Shown here: positions 36,422-46,580 of the stretch, piece by piece | How positions within the stretch are numbered: the first letter of the stretch is position 1 | Layout of the letters: every line of letters begins with the position of its first letter | The notes under the pieces: generated by a model | Told to the model about the DNA's origin: nothing | The model's input: the letters and a program-made list of their open reading frames with translations, nothing else | Databases searched by the model: none | From: an uncultured Paracoccaceae bacterium | GTDB lineage: Bacteria > Pseudomonadota > Alphaproteobacteria > Rhodobacterales > Rhodobacteraceae | Assembly: GCA_947503775.1 (NCBI GenBank) | Contig: CANNFE010000008.1 | Span: 62,001 to 126,000, forward strand | DNA: 64,000 bases | Direction: 5' to 3' | Translations under genes and position numbers: made by a program

Positions 36422-37462
36422 ATGAGCGAGTTCTTCACGACCACGAATGCGGGCATCGCTCTTGTTGTTCTTGGCCAATGTCTGCTTCTGACGGTGCTGC
36501 TGCTGATATCGTTGGCCGTGCTGCTTTATGCCGACCGCAAGATCTGGGCTGCCGTGCAGATGCGCAAAGGCCCCAATGTGGTCGGCGCGTTCGGGCTGCT
36601 GCAGAGCTTCGCTGATTTTTTCAAATACGCGCTCAAAGAGATCGTGGTGCCTGCGGGTGCGGACAAGACGGTGTTCTTTCTTGCGCCGATGATCGCCTTC
36701 ACGCTGCCGCTGATCGCCTGGGTGGTGATCCCGTTCAACGACGGCTGGGCGATTGCCGATCTGAACGTCGCGATCCTTTACATTTTCGCGGTCTCCTCGC
36801 TCGAGGTCTATGGCGTGATCATGGGCGGCTGGGCCTCCAATTCGAAGTATCCGTTTCTGGGAAGCCTTCGGTCTGCGGCGCAGATGATTTCGTATGAGGT
36901 CTCCATCGGGCTGATCCTCGTCGGGGTCATCCTGTCGACGGGATCGCTGAACCTGACCGAGATCGTGCGCGCCCAGGACGGGGACTGGGGCCTTTTCGCC
37001 TGGTACTGGCTGCCGCATCTGCCGATGGTCTTCCTCTTCTTCATCTCGGCCCTGGCCGAGACCAATCGGCCGCCCTTCGACCTTCCTGAGGCGGAATCCG
37101 AGCTCGTCGCGGGGTATCAGGTTGAGTATTCTTCGACCCCGTTCCTGCTTTTCATGATCGGTGAATACGCCACGATCGTGCTGATGACGGCGCTGATCAC
37201 ACTGATCTTCTTTGGCGGCTGGCTGTCGCCGGTGCCATTCCTGCCCGACGGGGTCTTCTGGATGGTGTCGAAGATGGCGTTGATCTTCTTTTTGATCTCC
37301 ATGGTGAAGGCCATCGTCCCGCGCTATCGCTACGACCAGCTGATGCGGCTGGGCTGGAAGGTGTTCCTGCCGTTCTCGCTCTTCTGGGTGGTGCTGGTGT
37401 CCTTCTTTGCAAAGTTTGAGTTGTTCGGCGGAGCTTATGCTCGCTGGGCAGTGGGAGGCTGA
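36422..37462 (+). CDS. nuoH: NADH-quinone oxidoreductase subunit H
   Basis: 346 residues, a membrane subunit at the junction with the peripheral arm that lines the quinone channel. Eight or so helices. Conserved loops are present: [40 protein letters not shown] and [17 protein letters not shown]. An acidic [20 protein letters not shown] segment is also typical. Confidence 0.96.
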   Translation: MSEFFTTTNAGIALVVLGQCLLLTVLLLISLAVLLYADRKIWAAVQMRKGPNVVGAFGLLQSFADFFKYALKEIVVPAGADKTVFFLAPMIAFTLPLIAWVVIPFNDGWAIADLNVAILYIFAVSSLEVYGVIMGGWASNSKYPFLGSLRSAAQMISYEVSIGLILVGVILSTGSLNLTEIVRAQDGDWGLFAWYWLPHLPMVFLFFISALAETNRPPFDLPEAESELVAGYQVEYSSTPFLLFMIGEYATIVLMTALITLIFFGGWLSPVPFLPDGVFWMVSKMALIFFLISMVKAIVPRYRYDQLMRLGWKVFLPFSLFWVVLVSFFAKFELFGGAYARWAVGG

Positions 37463-37465
37463 GCC

Positions 37466-37528
37466 ATGGGGTCGGATACAGATGTGACCGTCCGCAAGGA
37501 CGGGTTGTTCAAGTCAACGAAACGATAG
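37466..37528 (+). CDS. 20-residue ORF between nuoH and nuoI
   Basis: ATG 37466 has GGAGG seven bases upstream. The product is [20 protein letters not shown], short and basic. It ends 10 bp before the nuoI start, which has its own strong site (AGGAGG). It may be a leader-like peptide, or the worn start of a lost gene, or chance. Confidence 0.25.
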   Translation: MGSDTDVTVRKDGLFKSTKR

Positions 37529-37538
37529 GAGGTTAGGT

Positions 37539-38033
37539 ATGACGCAGATCGATTACACCCGTGCAGCCAAGTACTTCCTGCTGGCTGATTTCTTTTCCGG
37601 TATGAAGCTGGGGCTGAAGTACTTCTTCCGCCCGAAGGCGACGCTGAACTATCCGCATGAGAAGGGGCCTTTGTCGCCTCGGTTCCGGGGGGAGCATGCG
37701 CTCAGGCGCTATCCCAACGGGGAAGAGCGCTGCATCGCCTGCAAGCTTTGCGAGGCGATCTGTCCGGCGCAGGCGATCACGATCGACGCGGAAGCGCGGA
37801 TCGACGGATCGCGCCGGACCACGCGGTATGACATCGACATGACCAAGTGCATCTATTGCGGCTATTGCCAGGAGGCCTGTCCGGTCGATGCCATCGTCGA
37901 GGGTCCGAACTTCGAATATGCGACTGAGACCCGCGAAGAGCTCTTCTACGACAAGCAGAAGTTGCTTGAGAATGGGGAGCGCTGGGAAGCCGAGATCGCC
38001 CGCAACCTCGAGATTGACGCGCCGTATAGATGA
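37539..38033 (+). CDS. nuoI: NADH-quinone oxidoreductase subunit I
   Basis: 164 residues, the 23-kDa (TYKY) subunit. Two complete [4Fe-4S] motifs, [12 protein letters not shown] and [12 protein letters not shown], hold clusters N6a and N6b that link NuoG to NuoB. A well-placed AGGAGG precedes the start. The stop overlaps the next gene by 4 bp. Confidence 0.96.
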   Translation: MTQIDYTRAAKYFLLADFFSGMKLGLKYFFRPKATLNYPHEKGPLSPRFRGEHALRRYPNGEERCIACKLCEAICPAQAITIDAEARIDGSRRTTRYDIDMTKCIYCGYCQEACPVDAIVEGPNFEYATETREELFYDKQKLLENGERWEAEIARNLEIDAPYR

Positions 38034-38419
38034 GCAACGAGGCGAGCCATATTGCCGAAGGGCAGGCGCTTTCCGACACGGTCAATCCGGGTCTGAAAGA
38101 GGTGCTTGCCGAACGTTATGACGACCGGATTCCGGGCTTTTCGGATTACGTGGTCGGCACGGCCTATGGCCAGATCTACAATCGTCCCGGTCTGGACCTG
38201 AAGACGCGGCAGCTTGCCACCGTTGCCGCGCTCGCGGCGCTTGGCGGCCAGACCCGGCCTCAGCTCAAGGTGCATGTGGGCGCTGCGCTAAAGGCGGGGG
38301 CCAGCCAGACCGAGGTGACGGAAGTCATTCTACAGATGTCGCTCTATGGTGGATTTCCGGCAATGGTGAATGCATTGAACGCTGCCATCGAGGTCTTTGA
38401 TGAGGGGGCTGCACCATGA
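38030..38419 (+). CDS. Carboxymuconolactone-decarboxylase-family protein 1
   Basis: 129 residues. The CMD/AhpD-like fold is recognised from [20 protein letters not shown] and [20 protein letters not shown], followed by [15 protein letters not shown]. There is no CxxC, so it is not an AhpD-type peroxidase partner. It overlaps nuoI and the following paralogue by 4 bp each, so it is firmly in the nuo transcript. Substrate unknown. Confidence 0.75.
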   Translation: MSNEASHIAEGQALSDTVNPGLKEVLAERYDDRIPGFSDYVVGTAYGQIYNRPGLDLKTRQLATVAALAALGGQTRPQLKVHVGAALKAGASQTEVTEVILQMSLYGGFPAMVNALNAAIEVFDEGAAP

Positions 38420-38808
38420 CGGACAATCCCTTCGAGGCGATGATGCGTATGGGCCAGGACTGGGCGAAGTCCGTCAATCCGGCGCTGGAGAGCTTCACGC
38501 CTAAGGGCTTCGAGGCGCTCTGGCCGACGATGCCGAAGGAGGTCATGGAGACCTTCATGGGCAAGACATTCAATCCCGAAGGGCTCGATGCCAAGACGCG
38601 GCTTTTGCTGACGCTTGGAGCACTCACCATTCTTGGAGCGCAGGCCGAGGCGCAGATCCGCCTGACGGTGCGCCATGCGGTCGAAGCTGGGGCGACGCCG
38701 CAGGAAGTGGCCGAGACGATTGCGCAGATGGGCGCGTTCGGCGGGGTTCCTGCGATGACCAAGGCGATGGAGCTTGCGCGGGAGATCCTTGAGGAGGACG
38801 AGACATGA
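38416..38808 (+). CDS. Carboxymuconolactone-decarboxylase-family protein 2
   Basis: 130 residues, paralogous to the preceding gene: [20 protein letters not shown], then [20 protein letters not shown] and [14 protein letters not shown]. No cysteine is present. The N-terminal segment differs from its neighbour. It overlaps the genes on both sides by 4 bp (38416 and 38805), which suggests the two paralogues form a hetero-oligomer made together with NuoI and NuoJ. Function is unknown. Confidence 0.75.
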   Translation: MTDNPFEAMMRMGQDWAKSVNPALESFTPKGFEALWPTMPKEVMETFMGKTFNPEGLDAKTRLLLTLGALTILGAQAEAQIRLTVRHAVEAGATPQEVAETIAQMGAFGGVPAMTKAMELAREILEEDET

Positions 38809-39413
38809 CCGTTCCAGTGATCGCGTTCTACGCTTTTGCGATCTCGTGCATCGCGGGCGGGCTCTTTACTGTGCTGGCGCGCAATCCGGTCCATTCGGTC
38901 CTATGGCTTATCCTGGCCTTTCTCAGCGCGGCGGGGCTCTTCGTGACGCTCGGGGCGGAGTTCGTCGCGATGCTGCTGGTCATCGTCTATGTGGGCGCGG
39001 TCGCGGTGCTCTTTCTCTTCGTCGTCATGATGCTCGACGTGGATTTCGCCGCCTTGAAGGCGGAGATGACACGATATCTGCCGATCGGGCTCTTCATCGG
39101 TGTCGTGATCCTGATGCAGCTGGCGATTGCGTTTGGGGCCTGGGAGTTCTCGGACGGTGCGCTCGAGCGGGTCTCTGCCCCTACGACCGCAGGGACCGAG
39201 AACGTCGCGGCGCTGGGGCTGATCCTCTACGACCGCTACATTCTGGTTTTCCAGCTTGCAGGCCTGATCCTTCTGGTTGCGATGGTCGGGGCGATCGTCC
39301 TGACGTTGCGCCATCGCGAGGACATCAAGCGTCAGGACGTTCTGGCGCAAATGTATCGCGACCCCAAGAAAGCGATGGAACTGAAGGATGTGAAGCCGGG
39401 ACAGGGGCTCTAG
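38805..39413 (+). CDS. nuoJ: NADH-quinone oxidoreductase subunit J
   Basis: 202 residues with five membrane helices. The motif [20 protein letters not shown] is characteristic, as is [20 protein letters not shown], where the glycine-containing helix has a pi-bulge in known structures. Start overlaps the CMD-like gene by 4 bp. A palindromic repeat follows before nuoK. Confidence 0.95.
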   Translation: MTVPVIAFYAFAISCIAGGLFTVLARNPVHSVLWLILAFLSAAGLFVTLGAEFVAMLLVIVYVGAVAVLFLFVVMMLDVDFAALKAEMTRYLPIGLFIGVVILMQLAIAFGAWEFSDGALERVSAPTTAGTENVAALGLILYDRYILVFQLAGLILLVAMVGAIVLTLRHREDIKRQDVLAQMYRDPKKAMELKDVKPGQGL

Positions 39414-39423
39414 CCGCTGGCTC

Positions 39424-39523
39424 GTCCCGGACTTGATCCGGGACCTCTCTGCCAAAGAGAGAACGCGTAGAACGAAGATCCGGCGCGGGCCGGAAAGAAG
39501 AGGTCCCGGATCAAGTCCGGGAC
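39424..39523. repeat. 100-bp palindromic intergenic element between nuoJ and nuoK
   Basis: Two 25-bp arms are perfect inverted repeats: 39424-39448 (starting GTCCCGGACTTGATCC) and 39499-39523 (ending AAGTCCGGGAC), with a 50-bp spacer. Each arm is itself a hairpin, GTCCCGGA-cttga-TCCGGGAC. It has no T run and no coding content, and looks like a dispersed REP/BIME-like or miniature element as found in many alphaproteobacteria. It sits inside the nuo operon 11 bp after nuoJ. Confidence 0.7.
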
Positions 39524-39553
39524 ATGGATGGGACGGAATGCAGGCGACAGCCT

Positions 39554-39634
39554 ATGGACGGAACACTGATTGCAATTCTGGTGGCCATTGCCGTCGCGAT
39601 CCTCGCGGCGTTCGGCTACTTCAATCGAAAATAG
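39554..39634 (+). CDS. 26-residue single-helix membrane peptide
   Basis: ATG 39554 opens a frame [20 protein letters not shown] then GYFNRK and stop, i.e. one near-ideal transmembrane helix with a basic cytoplasmic end. It lies between the palindromic element and nuoK, 13 bp before the nuoK start. The ribosome-binding site is weak. Composition so clearly membrane-like makes chance less likely, but expression is unproven. Confidence 0.4.
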   Translation: MDGTLIAILVAIAVAILAAFGYFNRK

Positions 39635-39647
39635 GCGAGAGCGGCGC

Positions 39648-39953
39648 ATGATCGGCCTTGAACACTATCTCACCGTCGCGGCGGCGCTTTTCGTCATCGG
39701 GATCTTCGGGCTTTTCCTGAACCGGAAGAACGTGATCATCCTGTTGATGTCGATCGAGCTCATGCTGCTTGCGGTCAATATCAACTTCGTCGCGTTCTCG
39801 GCCTTCCTCGGAGATCTGGTCGGGCAGGTCTTCACGCTCTTCGTGCTGACGGTCGCGGCGGCTGAGGCGGCGATCGGGCTTGCCATCCTGGTCTGTTTCT
39901 TCCGCAACCGCGGGACGATCGATGTCGAAGACGTCAATGTGATGAAGGGCTGA
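39648..39953 (+). CDS. nuoK: NADH-quinone oxidoreductase subunit K
   Basis: 101 residues, three helices, with the membrane-buried glutamates of the proton path in [19 protein letters not shown] and [20 protein letters not shown]. Start ATG 39648 follows GAGAG; a longer frame upstream overlaps the small peptide gene and is not used. Confidence 0.95.
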   Translation: MIGLEHYLTVAAALFVIGIFGLFLNRKNVIILLMSIELMLLAVNINFVAFSAFLGDLVGQVFTLFVLTVAAAEAAIGLAILVCFFRNRGTIDVEDVNVMKG

Positions 39954-39957
39954 GACC

Positions 39958-42072
39958 GTGGAAACGATTATCCTCTTTGCCCCGCTCGTCGGAGCGCTCA
40001 TCGCCGGGTTCGGATGGCGCTGGATCGGAGAGCCGGCGGCGCAATGGACGGCCACCAGCCTGCTGTTTCTGGCTGCGTTTCTAAGCTGGATCGTCTTCCT
40101 GACTTTCGACGGCACGACCGAGCAGATCCAGATCCTGACCTGGATCGAGAGCGGCACGCTGGCCACCGACTGGGCCATCCGCATGGACCGGCTGACGACG
40201 ATCATGCTGATCGTGATCACCACAGTGTCGGCCTTGGTGCATCTTTATAGCTTTGGCTACATGGCCCATGACGACAATTTCCGCGAAGGCGAGCACTATA
40301 AGGCCCGCTTCTTTGCCTATCTGTCGTTCTTCACCTTCGCGATGCTGATGCTGGTGACGGCCGATAACCTCCTGCAGCTCTTCTTCGGCTGGGAGGGCGT
40401 GGGCCTCGCCTCCTATCTTCTGATCGGGTTCTATTTCCGCAAGCCAAGCGCCAACGCCGCCGCGATCAAGGCCTTTGTCGTCAATCGGGTCGGCGATTTT
40501 GGCTTCCTGCTGGGGATCTTCGGGATCTATATGATCACCGACTCGATCCAGTTCGCCGACATCTTTGCCGCAGCATCGCGGATCGCCGAAGAGCCGCTGG
40601 TCTTCCTGTGGCGCGAATGGAACGCGGCCGAGGTCATCGCCTTCCTGCTGTTCCTCGGCGCAATGGGCAAGTCGGCGCAGCTTTTCCTGCACACTTGGCT
40701 TCCGGATGCCATGGAGGGTCCGACCCCTGTCTCGGCGCTGATCCACGCGGCGACGATGGTCACGGCAGGCGTTTTCCTGGTCTGCCGGATGTCTCCGATC
40801 ATGGAATACGCTCCGAATGCCACCGCCTTTGTGACCTTCCTGGGGGCCACCACCGCGGTCTTTGCCGCGACCGTGGGATTGGTGCAGAACGACATCAAGC
40901 GGGTGATCGCCTATTCGACCTGCTCGCAGCTGGGCTATATGTTCGTGGCTGCCGGGGTGGGCGTCTATTCGGTGGCGATGTTCCATCTGTTCACCCACGC
41001 CTTCTTTAAGGCGATGCTCTTCCTGGGGGCCGGATCGGTCATCCACGGGATGCATCACGAACAGGATATGCGGAACTATGGAGGGCTGCGTCACAAGCTG
41101 CCCTACACGTTCTGGGCGATGCTGATCGGCACGCTTGCGATCACCGGCGTTGGCATCCCGCTGACTTATATCGGCTTTGCCGGGTTCCTTTCAAAAGATG
41201 CGGTGATTGAAAGCGCCTATGCGGGTACGGCGGGCGGATATGCGTTCTGGATGCTGGTCGTCGCCGCGCTCTTTACCAGTTTCTACAGCTGGCGGCTGAT
41301 GTTCCTGACCTTCTTCGGCAAGCCGCGCGGCGACAAGCATACGCATGAGCATGCGCATGAAAGCCCGATGGTCATGCTGATCCCGCTTGGTGTCCTTTCT
41401 CTGGGCGCGATCTTCTCGGGGATGATCTGGTACAACTCCTTCTTCGGCAAAACCGACAAGGTCGCGGCTTTCTTCTCGATCCCCGTGGCCGAGGCCGGTG
41501 AGCATAGTGGGGCGGAGGGTGATCACTCGGATGACGGACCTTCAGAAGGCTCAGATGAGAGCCACTCAGAAGACGGCGATCACGGCGACGATCACCACGT
41601 GACGCTCGCTGGTGTGCCGGGCGAAGGCGCCATCTACGTCGCCCCGGAAAACCATGTTCTGGACGAGGCACATTACGTGCCAACCTGGGTGAAGCTCTCG
41701 CCCTTCATTGCGATGGTGATCGGCTTTGTGACCGCCTGGGTCATGTATATCAGGCAGCCGGATATGCCGCGCCGGATCGCCGAGACGAATGCGATCCTCT
41801 ACCGGTTCCTGCTCAACAAGTGGTATTTTGACGAGATCTACAATTTCATCTTCGTCCGGCCTGCTTTGTGGGTCGGGAAGACATTCTGGAAGCGCGGGGA
41901 TGGCAATATCATCGATGGCGGGATCAACGGTCTTGCCATGGGCGTGGTGCCCTTCTTTACCCGGCTCGCCGGGCGCGGGCAGTCGGGATATCTCTTCCAC
42001 TATGCATTCGCGATGGTGATCGGGCTGGCGCTGCTTCTGACCTGGATATCGGTCACCGGAGGAGCGAACTGA
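39958..42072 (+). CDS. nuoL: NADH-quinone oxidoreductase subunit L
   Basis: 704 residues from a GTG start. Antiporter-like proton-pumping subunit at the distal membrane arm. Core motifs: [59 protein letters not shown]. The C terminus includes the long lateral helix region. Unusual are two His/acidic insertions: [13 protein letters not shown] (near residue 460) and a stretch at residues 512-548 very rich in His, Asp, Glu, Gly and Ser, which lies in a loop and could bind metal or be disordered. Confidence 0.95.
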   Translation: METIILFAPLVGALIAGFGWRWIGEPAAQWTATSLLFLAAFLSWIVFLTFDGTTEQIQILTWIESGTLATDWAIRMDRLTTIMLIVITTVSALVHLYSFGYMAHDDNFREGEHYKARFFAYLSFFTFAMLMLVTADNLLQLFFGWEGVGLASYLLIGFYFRKPSANAAAIKAFVVNRVGDFGFLLGIFGIYMITDSIQFADIFAAASRIAEEPLVFLWREWNAAEVIAFLLFLGAMGKSAQLFLHTWLPDAMEGPTPVSALIHAATMVTAGVFLVCRMSPIMEYAPNATAFVTFLGATTAVFAATVGLVQNDIKRVIAYSTCSQLGYMFVAAGVGVYSVAMFHLFTHAFFKAMLFLGAGSVIHGMHHEQDMRNYGGLRHKLPYTFWAMLIGTLAITGVGIPLTYIGFAGFLSKDAVIESAYAGTAGGYAFWMLVVAALFTSFYSWRLMFLTFFGKPRGDKHTHEHAHESPMVMLIPLGVLSLGAIFSGMIWYNSFFGKTDKVAAFFSIPVAEAGEHSGAEGDHSDDGPSEGSDESHSEDGDHGDDHHVTLAGVPGEGAIYVAPENHVLDEAHYVPTWVKLSPFIAMVIGFVTAWVMYIRQPDMPRRIAETNAILYRFLLNKWYFDEIYNFIFVRPALWVGKTFWKRGDGNIIDGGINGLAMGVVPFFTRLAGRGQSGYLFHYAFAMVIGLALLLTWISVTGGAN

Positions 42073-43628
42073 TGGACAACCTTCTCTCGCTCGTCACCTT
42101 CATGCCGGCCATCGCGGCGGTTATCCTTGCGCTCTTTTTGCGCGGCGATGATGCCGAGGCGCAGCGCAACGCCAAATGGGTGGCGATGGCGGTAACGATC
42201 GCGACTTTCTTGGTCTCGCTTTTTATCCTGTTCCAGTTCGACCCCAACGAGACCGGCTTTCAGATGGTCGAGGAGGCCGAATGGCTTCTGGGACTGGAAT
42301 ACAAGATGGGCGTAGACGGGATCAGTGTTCTTTTCGTGATGCTGACGACATTCCTGATGCCGCTCGTGATCTGGTCGGCCTGGGATGTCACGCACCGCAC
42401 CAAGGACTATATGATCGCGTTCCTGATCCTCGAGACGCTGATGCTGGGCGTCTTCTGTGCGCTGGATCTGGTGCTCTTCTACCTCTTCTTCGAGGCCGGG
42501 CTGATCCCGATGTTCCTGATCATCGGGATCTGGGGCGGCAAGGAACGGATCTACGCCTCGTTCAAGTTCTTTCTCTACACGTTCCTGGGCTCGGTCCTGA
42601 TGCTGGTGGCGATGGTTGCGATGTATTCGCAAGCCGGAACTACCGACATTGTTGAGCTTCTGGACTACGAATTCGGGTCAGAGACGTTCAACCTGCTGGG
42701 CATCCAGATCATCGGCGGGGCGCAGACCCTGATGTGGATCGCGTTCTTTGCCAGCTTTGCCGTCAAGATGCCGATGTGGCCTGTCCATACCTGGCTTCCG
42801 GACGCACATGTTCAGGCACCGACGGCTGGATCTGTCGTGCTTGCGGCGATCCTGCTGAAGATGGGGGGCTACGGCTTCCTGCGGTTCTCCCTACCGATGT
42901 TCCCGGTGGCGAGCGATCTGATGGCGCCGCTCGTTTTGTGGCTCAGCGCGATCGCGATCGTCTATACGTCGCTCGTCGCGCTGGTTCAGGAAGATATGAA
43001 GAAGCTAATCGCCTATTCCTCGGTCGCGCATATGGGATTTGTGACGATGGGGATTTTCGCCGCCAACCAGCAAGGCATCGACGGCGCGATCTTCCAGATG
43101 CTCTCGCACGGCTTCATCTCTGGCGCGCTCTTTCTCTGCGTCGGCGTGATCTACGACCGGATGCATACGCGTGACATCGACGCCTATGGCGGGCTCGTGA
43201 ACCGGATGCCGGCTTACGCGCTGATCTTCATGCTCTTCACGATGGCCAATGTCGGCCTGCCGGGAACCAGCGGTTTTGTAGGCGAATTCCTGACGTTGGT
43301 CGGTGTCTTCCAGGTGAACACATGGGTCGCACTGGTGGCGGCAACGGGCGTGATCCTGTCGGCGGCTTACGCGCTCTGGCTTTATCGGCGGGTCGTCATG
43401 GGTGATCTGATCAAGGAGAGCCTCAGATCAATCACCGATATGACCCGGCGAGAGAAGCTCATCTTTGCGCCACTCGTCGTCATGACGCTGCTTCTGGGGG
43501 TTTACCCGTCGCTGGTCACCGATCTGATTGGGCCGAGCGTTGCGGCTTTGGTCGAAGATTACGAACTGGCGGTGACACAATACGAGACGGCGACGCAGTT
43601 CGCCGCGAATGAAGGAGCCGGGCAATGA
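42072..43628 (+). CDS. nuoM: NADH-quinone oxidoreductase subunit M
   Basis: 518 residues from ATG 42072, overlapping the nuoL stop by 1 bp. Antiporter-like subunit with motifs [38 protein letters not shown]-type loop with its key glutamate, [20 protein letters not shown] and [17 protein letters not shown]. About 14 helices. A 586-codon frame begins earlier inside nuoL but the extra part is shadow. Confidence 0.95.
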   Translation: MDNLLSLVTFMPAIAAVILALFLRGDDAEAQRNAKWVAMAVTIATFLVSLFILFQFDPNETGFQMVEEAEWLLGLEYKMGVDGISVLFVMLTTFLMPLVIWSAWDVTHRTKDYMIAFLILETLMLGVFCALDLVLFYLFFEAGLIPMFLIIGIWGGKERIYASFKFFLYTFLGSVLMLVAMVAMYSQAGTTDIVELLDYEFGSETFNLLGIQIIGGAQTLMWIAFFASFAVKMPMWPVHTWLPDAHVQAPTAGSVVLAAILLKMGGYGFLRFSLPMFPVASDLMAPLVLWLSAIAIVYTSLVALVQEDMKKLIAYSSVAHMGFVTMGIFAANQQGIDGAIFQMLSHGFISGALFLCVGVIYDRMHTRDIDAYGGLVNRMPAYALIFMLFTMANVGLPGTSGFVGEFLTLVGVFQVNTWVALVAATGVILSAAYALWLYRRVVMGDLIKESLRSITDMTRREKLIFAPLVVMTLLLGVYPSLVTDLIGPSVAALVEDYELAVTQYETATQFAANEGAGQ

Positions 43629-45061
43629 TCGGTGAAGATCTGAGCATCGTACTGCCCGAGCTGCTGCTCGCCGTCTTTGCGATGGGCGCGCTTTTGGTTG
43701 GCGTCTATACCGGCAAGGACAAGACCGCTCCGGTCATGTTGTGGGTAACGGTTGCTGTCTTTGCCGCCTTCGCCTTCTGGATCGGCGCGACGGGCGGGGA
43801 CGCGCGAGAGGCGTTTTCGGGCACCTTCGTGGATGACGCCTTTGCACGGTTCGCGAAGGTTACGATCCTTCTGAGCGCGGCGGCGGTTCTCCTCATGAGC
43901 GAGGGCTACATGGCCCGGCGCGATTTGCTGAGGTTTGAATATCCAGTCCTTGTGGTGCTGGCAGTCGTCGGCATGATGGTCATGGTCTCGGCCAATGATC
44001 TGATGACGCTTTATATGGGGCTCGAGCTGCAGTCGCTGTCGCTTTACGTGGTGGCGTCGCTTCGGCGGGACAGTGTGAAGTCGACGGAAGCCGGGCTGAA
44101 ATACTTCGTTCTGGGGGCGTTGTCGTCAGGTCTGCTGCTCTATGGTGCCTCGCTGACTTATGGTTTCGCAGGCACGACCTCCTTCGAGGGGATCATCGAG
44201 GCGGCGTCGGATGAGCCGTCCCTCGGCTTGCTCTTCGGTCTGGTCTTCCTGATCACCGGCTTTGCCTTCAAAGTCTCTGCCGCCCCGTTCCACATGTGGA
44301 CGCCAGATGTCTATGAAGGCTCTCCGACACCCGTGACGGCATTCTTTGCGACCGCTCCGAAGGTGGCCGCCATGGCGCTCTTCGCCCGGGTCGTGCATGA
44401 CGCCTTTGGCGGAATCGTCGGGGACTGGCAGCAGATCGTGGCCTTCCTGAGCGTGGTGTCGATGTTCCTCGGCGCCATTGCCGCAATCGGGCAGACGAAT
44501 ATCAAACGCCTGATGGCCTATTCCTCAATCGCGCATATGGGCTTTGCTCTGATGGGACTCGCGGCGGGAACGGTGCTCGGCGTGCAGGCGATGCTGGTCT
44601 ATATGGTGATCTATGTCGCCATGAATATCGGGACCTTCGCCTTCATTCTGTCGATGGAAAAGGACGGGATGCCGGTCACGGATATTGCCTCTCTCCAAAG
44701 CTATTCGACCAAGGAGCCGCTGAAGGCACTGGCCATGCTGATCCTGATGTTCAGCCTTGCGGGTGTGCCCCCGATGCTAGGCTTCTTCGGCAAGCTCTAT
44801 GTGCTGCGGGCGGCCTATGATGCAGGTCTTGGCTGGTTGGCCGTAGCCGGGGTCATCGCGTCCGTCATCGGCGCCTTTTACTATCTGCGCATCGTCTACT
44901 ACATGTATTTTGGCGAAGAGAGGGACGGGCTCGACACAGGCATGTCTCCGGTCCTTTGGGGGTTCCTCGTGGCCTCGGCAGGCGCGATGATCGTGGGTGT
45001 CGTGAATCTCTTCGGGCTTGAGCCCATAGCCCTTGCGGCGGCGCAGACACTTGTCAACTGA
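43625..45061 (+). CDS. nuoN: NADH-quinone oxidoreductase subunit N
   Basis: 478 residues, the third antiporter-like subunit. Motifs: [60 protein letters not shown] and [16 protein letters not shown]. Starts 4 bp inside nuoM. It ends the nuo series; birA starts within its last codons. Confidence 0.96.
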   Translation: MIGEDLSIVLPELLLAVFAMGALLVGVYTGKDKTAPVMLWVTVAVFAAFAFWIGATGGDAREAFSGTFVDDAFARFAKVTILLSAAAVLLMSEGYMARRDLLRFEYPVLVVLAVVGMMVMVSANDLMTLYMGLELQSLSLYVVASLRRDSVKSTEAGLKYFVLGALSSGLLLYGASLTYGFAGTTSFEGIIEAASDEPSLGLLFGLVFLITGFAFKVSAAPFHMWTPDVYEGSPTPVTAFFATAPKVAAMALFARVVHDAFGGIVGDWQQIVAFLSVVSMFLGAIAAIGQTNIKRLMAYSSIAHMGFALMGLAAGTVLGVQAMLVYMVIYVAMNIGTFAFILSMEKDGMPVTDIASLQSYSTKEPLKALAMLILMFSLAGVPPMLGFFGKLYVLRAAYDAGLGWLAVAGVIASVIGAFYYLRIVYYMYFGEERDGLDTGMSPVLWGFLVASAGAMIVGVVNLFGLEPIALAAAQTLVN

Positions 45062-45800
45062 CGCCTCCCTCTGGCCCGAAGGGGTCGACCGTATCGTCCT
45101 TGAGACTGTTGACAGCACCATGGCCGAGGCTGCGCGACTTGCGCGCGAGTTGGACCGCCCAACCTGGATCCTGGGTCTGAACCAGACCGATGCGCGTGGA
45201 CGGCGGGGGCGGGCGTGGCGGCACCCTCAGGGGAATTTTGCGGCAACGCTCGTCTATCGCCCGGCCTGCACCCCGACAGAGGCGGCCTTGCGGTCGTTTC
45301 TGGCCGCCAATGCGCTGTTCGAGACGCTGGCACTCTTTGTCGAGCGGGAGGCGCTAGGGCTTAAATGGCCCAACGATGTGCTGCTTCACGGCGGCAAGGT
45401 GGCCGGGATCCTGCTTGAAAGCAGTGGCGCGGGGCGGTTCGTCGATTGGCTGTCGGTCGGGATCGGTGTCAACCTGGCCGAGGTGCCGCCCGATGATGGC
45501 GGGGATTTCCCTCCCGTAAGCCTTTTCGATCAGGGCGGAGAACCTGTGACGCCCGAGGCGTTTCTCGAACCGCTGGCCACCAATTTCGCGACGCAGGAAG
45601 CCATTCTTGCCGAGTTCGGATTTTCTCAGGTGCGGGAAAGCTGGCTGCGGCACGCGGCCCGGCTGGGAGAGATCATCACGGCTCGAACCGGGACCGGAGA
45701 GACCACCGGGACGTTCGAGACGATTGATGAGATGGGAAACCTGATCCTTGCCACCCCTCAGGGGCGCAAAGCGGTTGCCGCCGCCGACATTTACTTTTAG
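45051..45800 (+). CDS. birA: Biotin--[acetyl-CoA-carboxylase] ligase
   Basis: About 249 residues from TTG 45051, overlapping nuoN; TTG 45033 is also in frame. It activates biotin as biotinyl-AMP and attaches it to biotin carboxyl carrier protein. Motifs: [17 protein letters not shown] (biotinyl-AMP loop) and [20 protein letters not shown]. The N-terminal DNA-binding domain of bifunctional BirA is absent, so it is a group I ligase with no repressor role. Position after nuoN and before coaX is common in Rhodobacteraceae. Confidence 0.9.
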   Translation: MSTDASLWPEGVDRIVLETVDSTMAEAARLARELDRPTWILGLNQTDARGRRGRAWRHPQGNFAATLVYRPACTPTEAALRSFLAANALFETLALFVEREALGLKWPNDVLLHGGKVAGILLESSGAGRFVDWLSVGIGVNLAEVPPDDGGDFPPVSLFDQGGEPVTPEAFLEPLATNFATQEAILAEFGFSQVRESWLRHAARLGEIITARTGTGETTGTFETIDEMGNLILATPQGRKAVAAADIYF

Positions 45801-45809
45801 GGGCGGCCC

Positions 45810-46580
45810 ATGCTTCTGGCCATCGATTGCGGCAACACCAACACCGTCTTCTCGATCTGGGACGGCACAGAGTTCATCGCGACCTGGCGTGCCTCGACTG
45901 AATGGCAGCGAACGGCGGATCAGTACTACGTCTGGCTTTCAACACTTATGACACTTGAGCGGATCGAGGTGCAAATCGACGAGGTTATCGTCTCTTCAAC
46001 CGTGCCGCGCGTGGTCTTTAACCTTCGGGTTCTGGCGGACCGGTACTTCAATACGCGCCCGCTCGTCGTTGGGCGGCCGGACTGCGCCTTGCCGGTCGAA
46101 CCTCGGGTGGATGCAGGCACCAGTATCGGACCGGACCGGCTGGTGAACACGGCAGGCGCCTTTGACCGGCATGGAGGCAATCTGATCGTGGTCGATTTCG
46201 GAACGGCGACCACCTTCGATGTCGTGGCCCATGATGGCGCCTATGTCGGCGGCGTCATCGCGCCCGGTGTGAATCTGAGCCTTGAGGCTCTTCACAATGC
46301 CGCAGCAGCCTTGCCCCATGTCGATATCACCAAGCCGCAGGCGGTCATCGGCACGAATACGGTTGCCTGCATGCAGTCGGGCGTGTTCTGGGGTTATATC
46401 GGCCTTGTTCGAGAGATCTGTGACCGGATCAAGGGCGAATATGCCCGCGAGATGAAGGTGATCTCGACCGGTGGGCTGGCGCCGTTGTTCCAGCAAAGCG
46501 TGGCCCTATTTGATGCGTTCGAAGACGATCTGACGATGCACGGCCTGACCGTGATCCATAAATATAACAAGGACTTGTGA
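45810..46580 (+). CDS. coaX: Type III pantothenate kinase
   Basis: 256 residues. First step of coenzyme A synthesis from pantothenate. ASKHA-fold phosphate motif MLLAIDCGNTNTVFSIWDG at the N terminus; VDAGTSIGPDRLVNTAGAF and IVVDFGTATTFDVV with the catalytic aspartate; GGVIAPGVNLSLEALHNAAA. Starts 9 bp after birA and is followed directly by rnj. Confidence 0.95.
   Translation: MLLAIDCGNTNTVFSIWDGTEFIATWRASTEWQRTADQYYVWLSTLMTLERIEVQIDEVIVSSTVPRVVFNLRVLADRYFNTRPLVVGRPDCALPVEPRVDAGTSIGPDRLVNTAGAFDRHGGNLIVVDFGTATTFDVVAHDGAYVGGVIAPGVNLSLEALHNAAAALPHVDITKPQAVIGTNTVACMQSGVFWGYIGLVREICDRIKGEYAREMKVISTGGLAPLFQQSVALFDAFEDDLTMHGLTVIHKYNKDL

Noticed and set aside
39424-39523. Simple transcription terminator after nuoJ
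   Set aside because: No T run on either side, and perfect 25-bp arms with a 50-bp spacer are unlike an intrinsic terminator.
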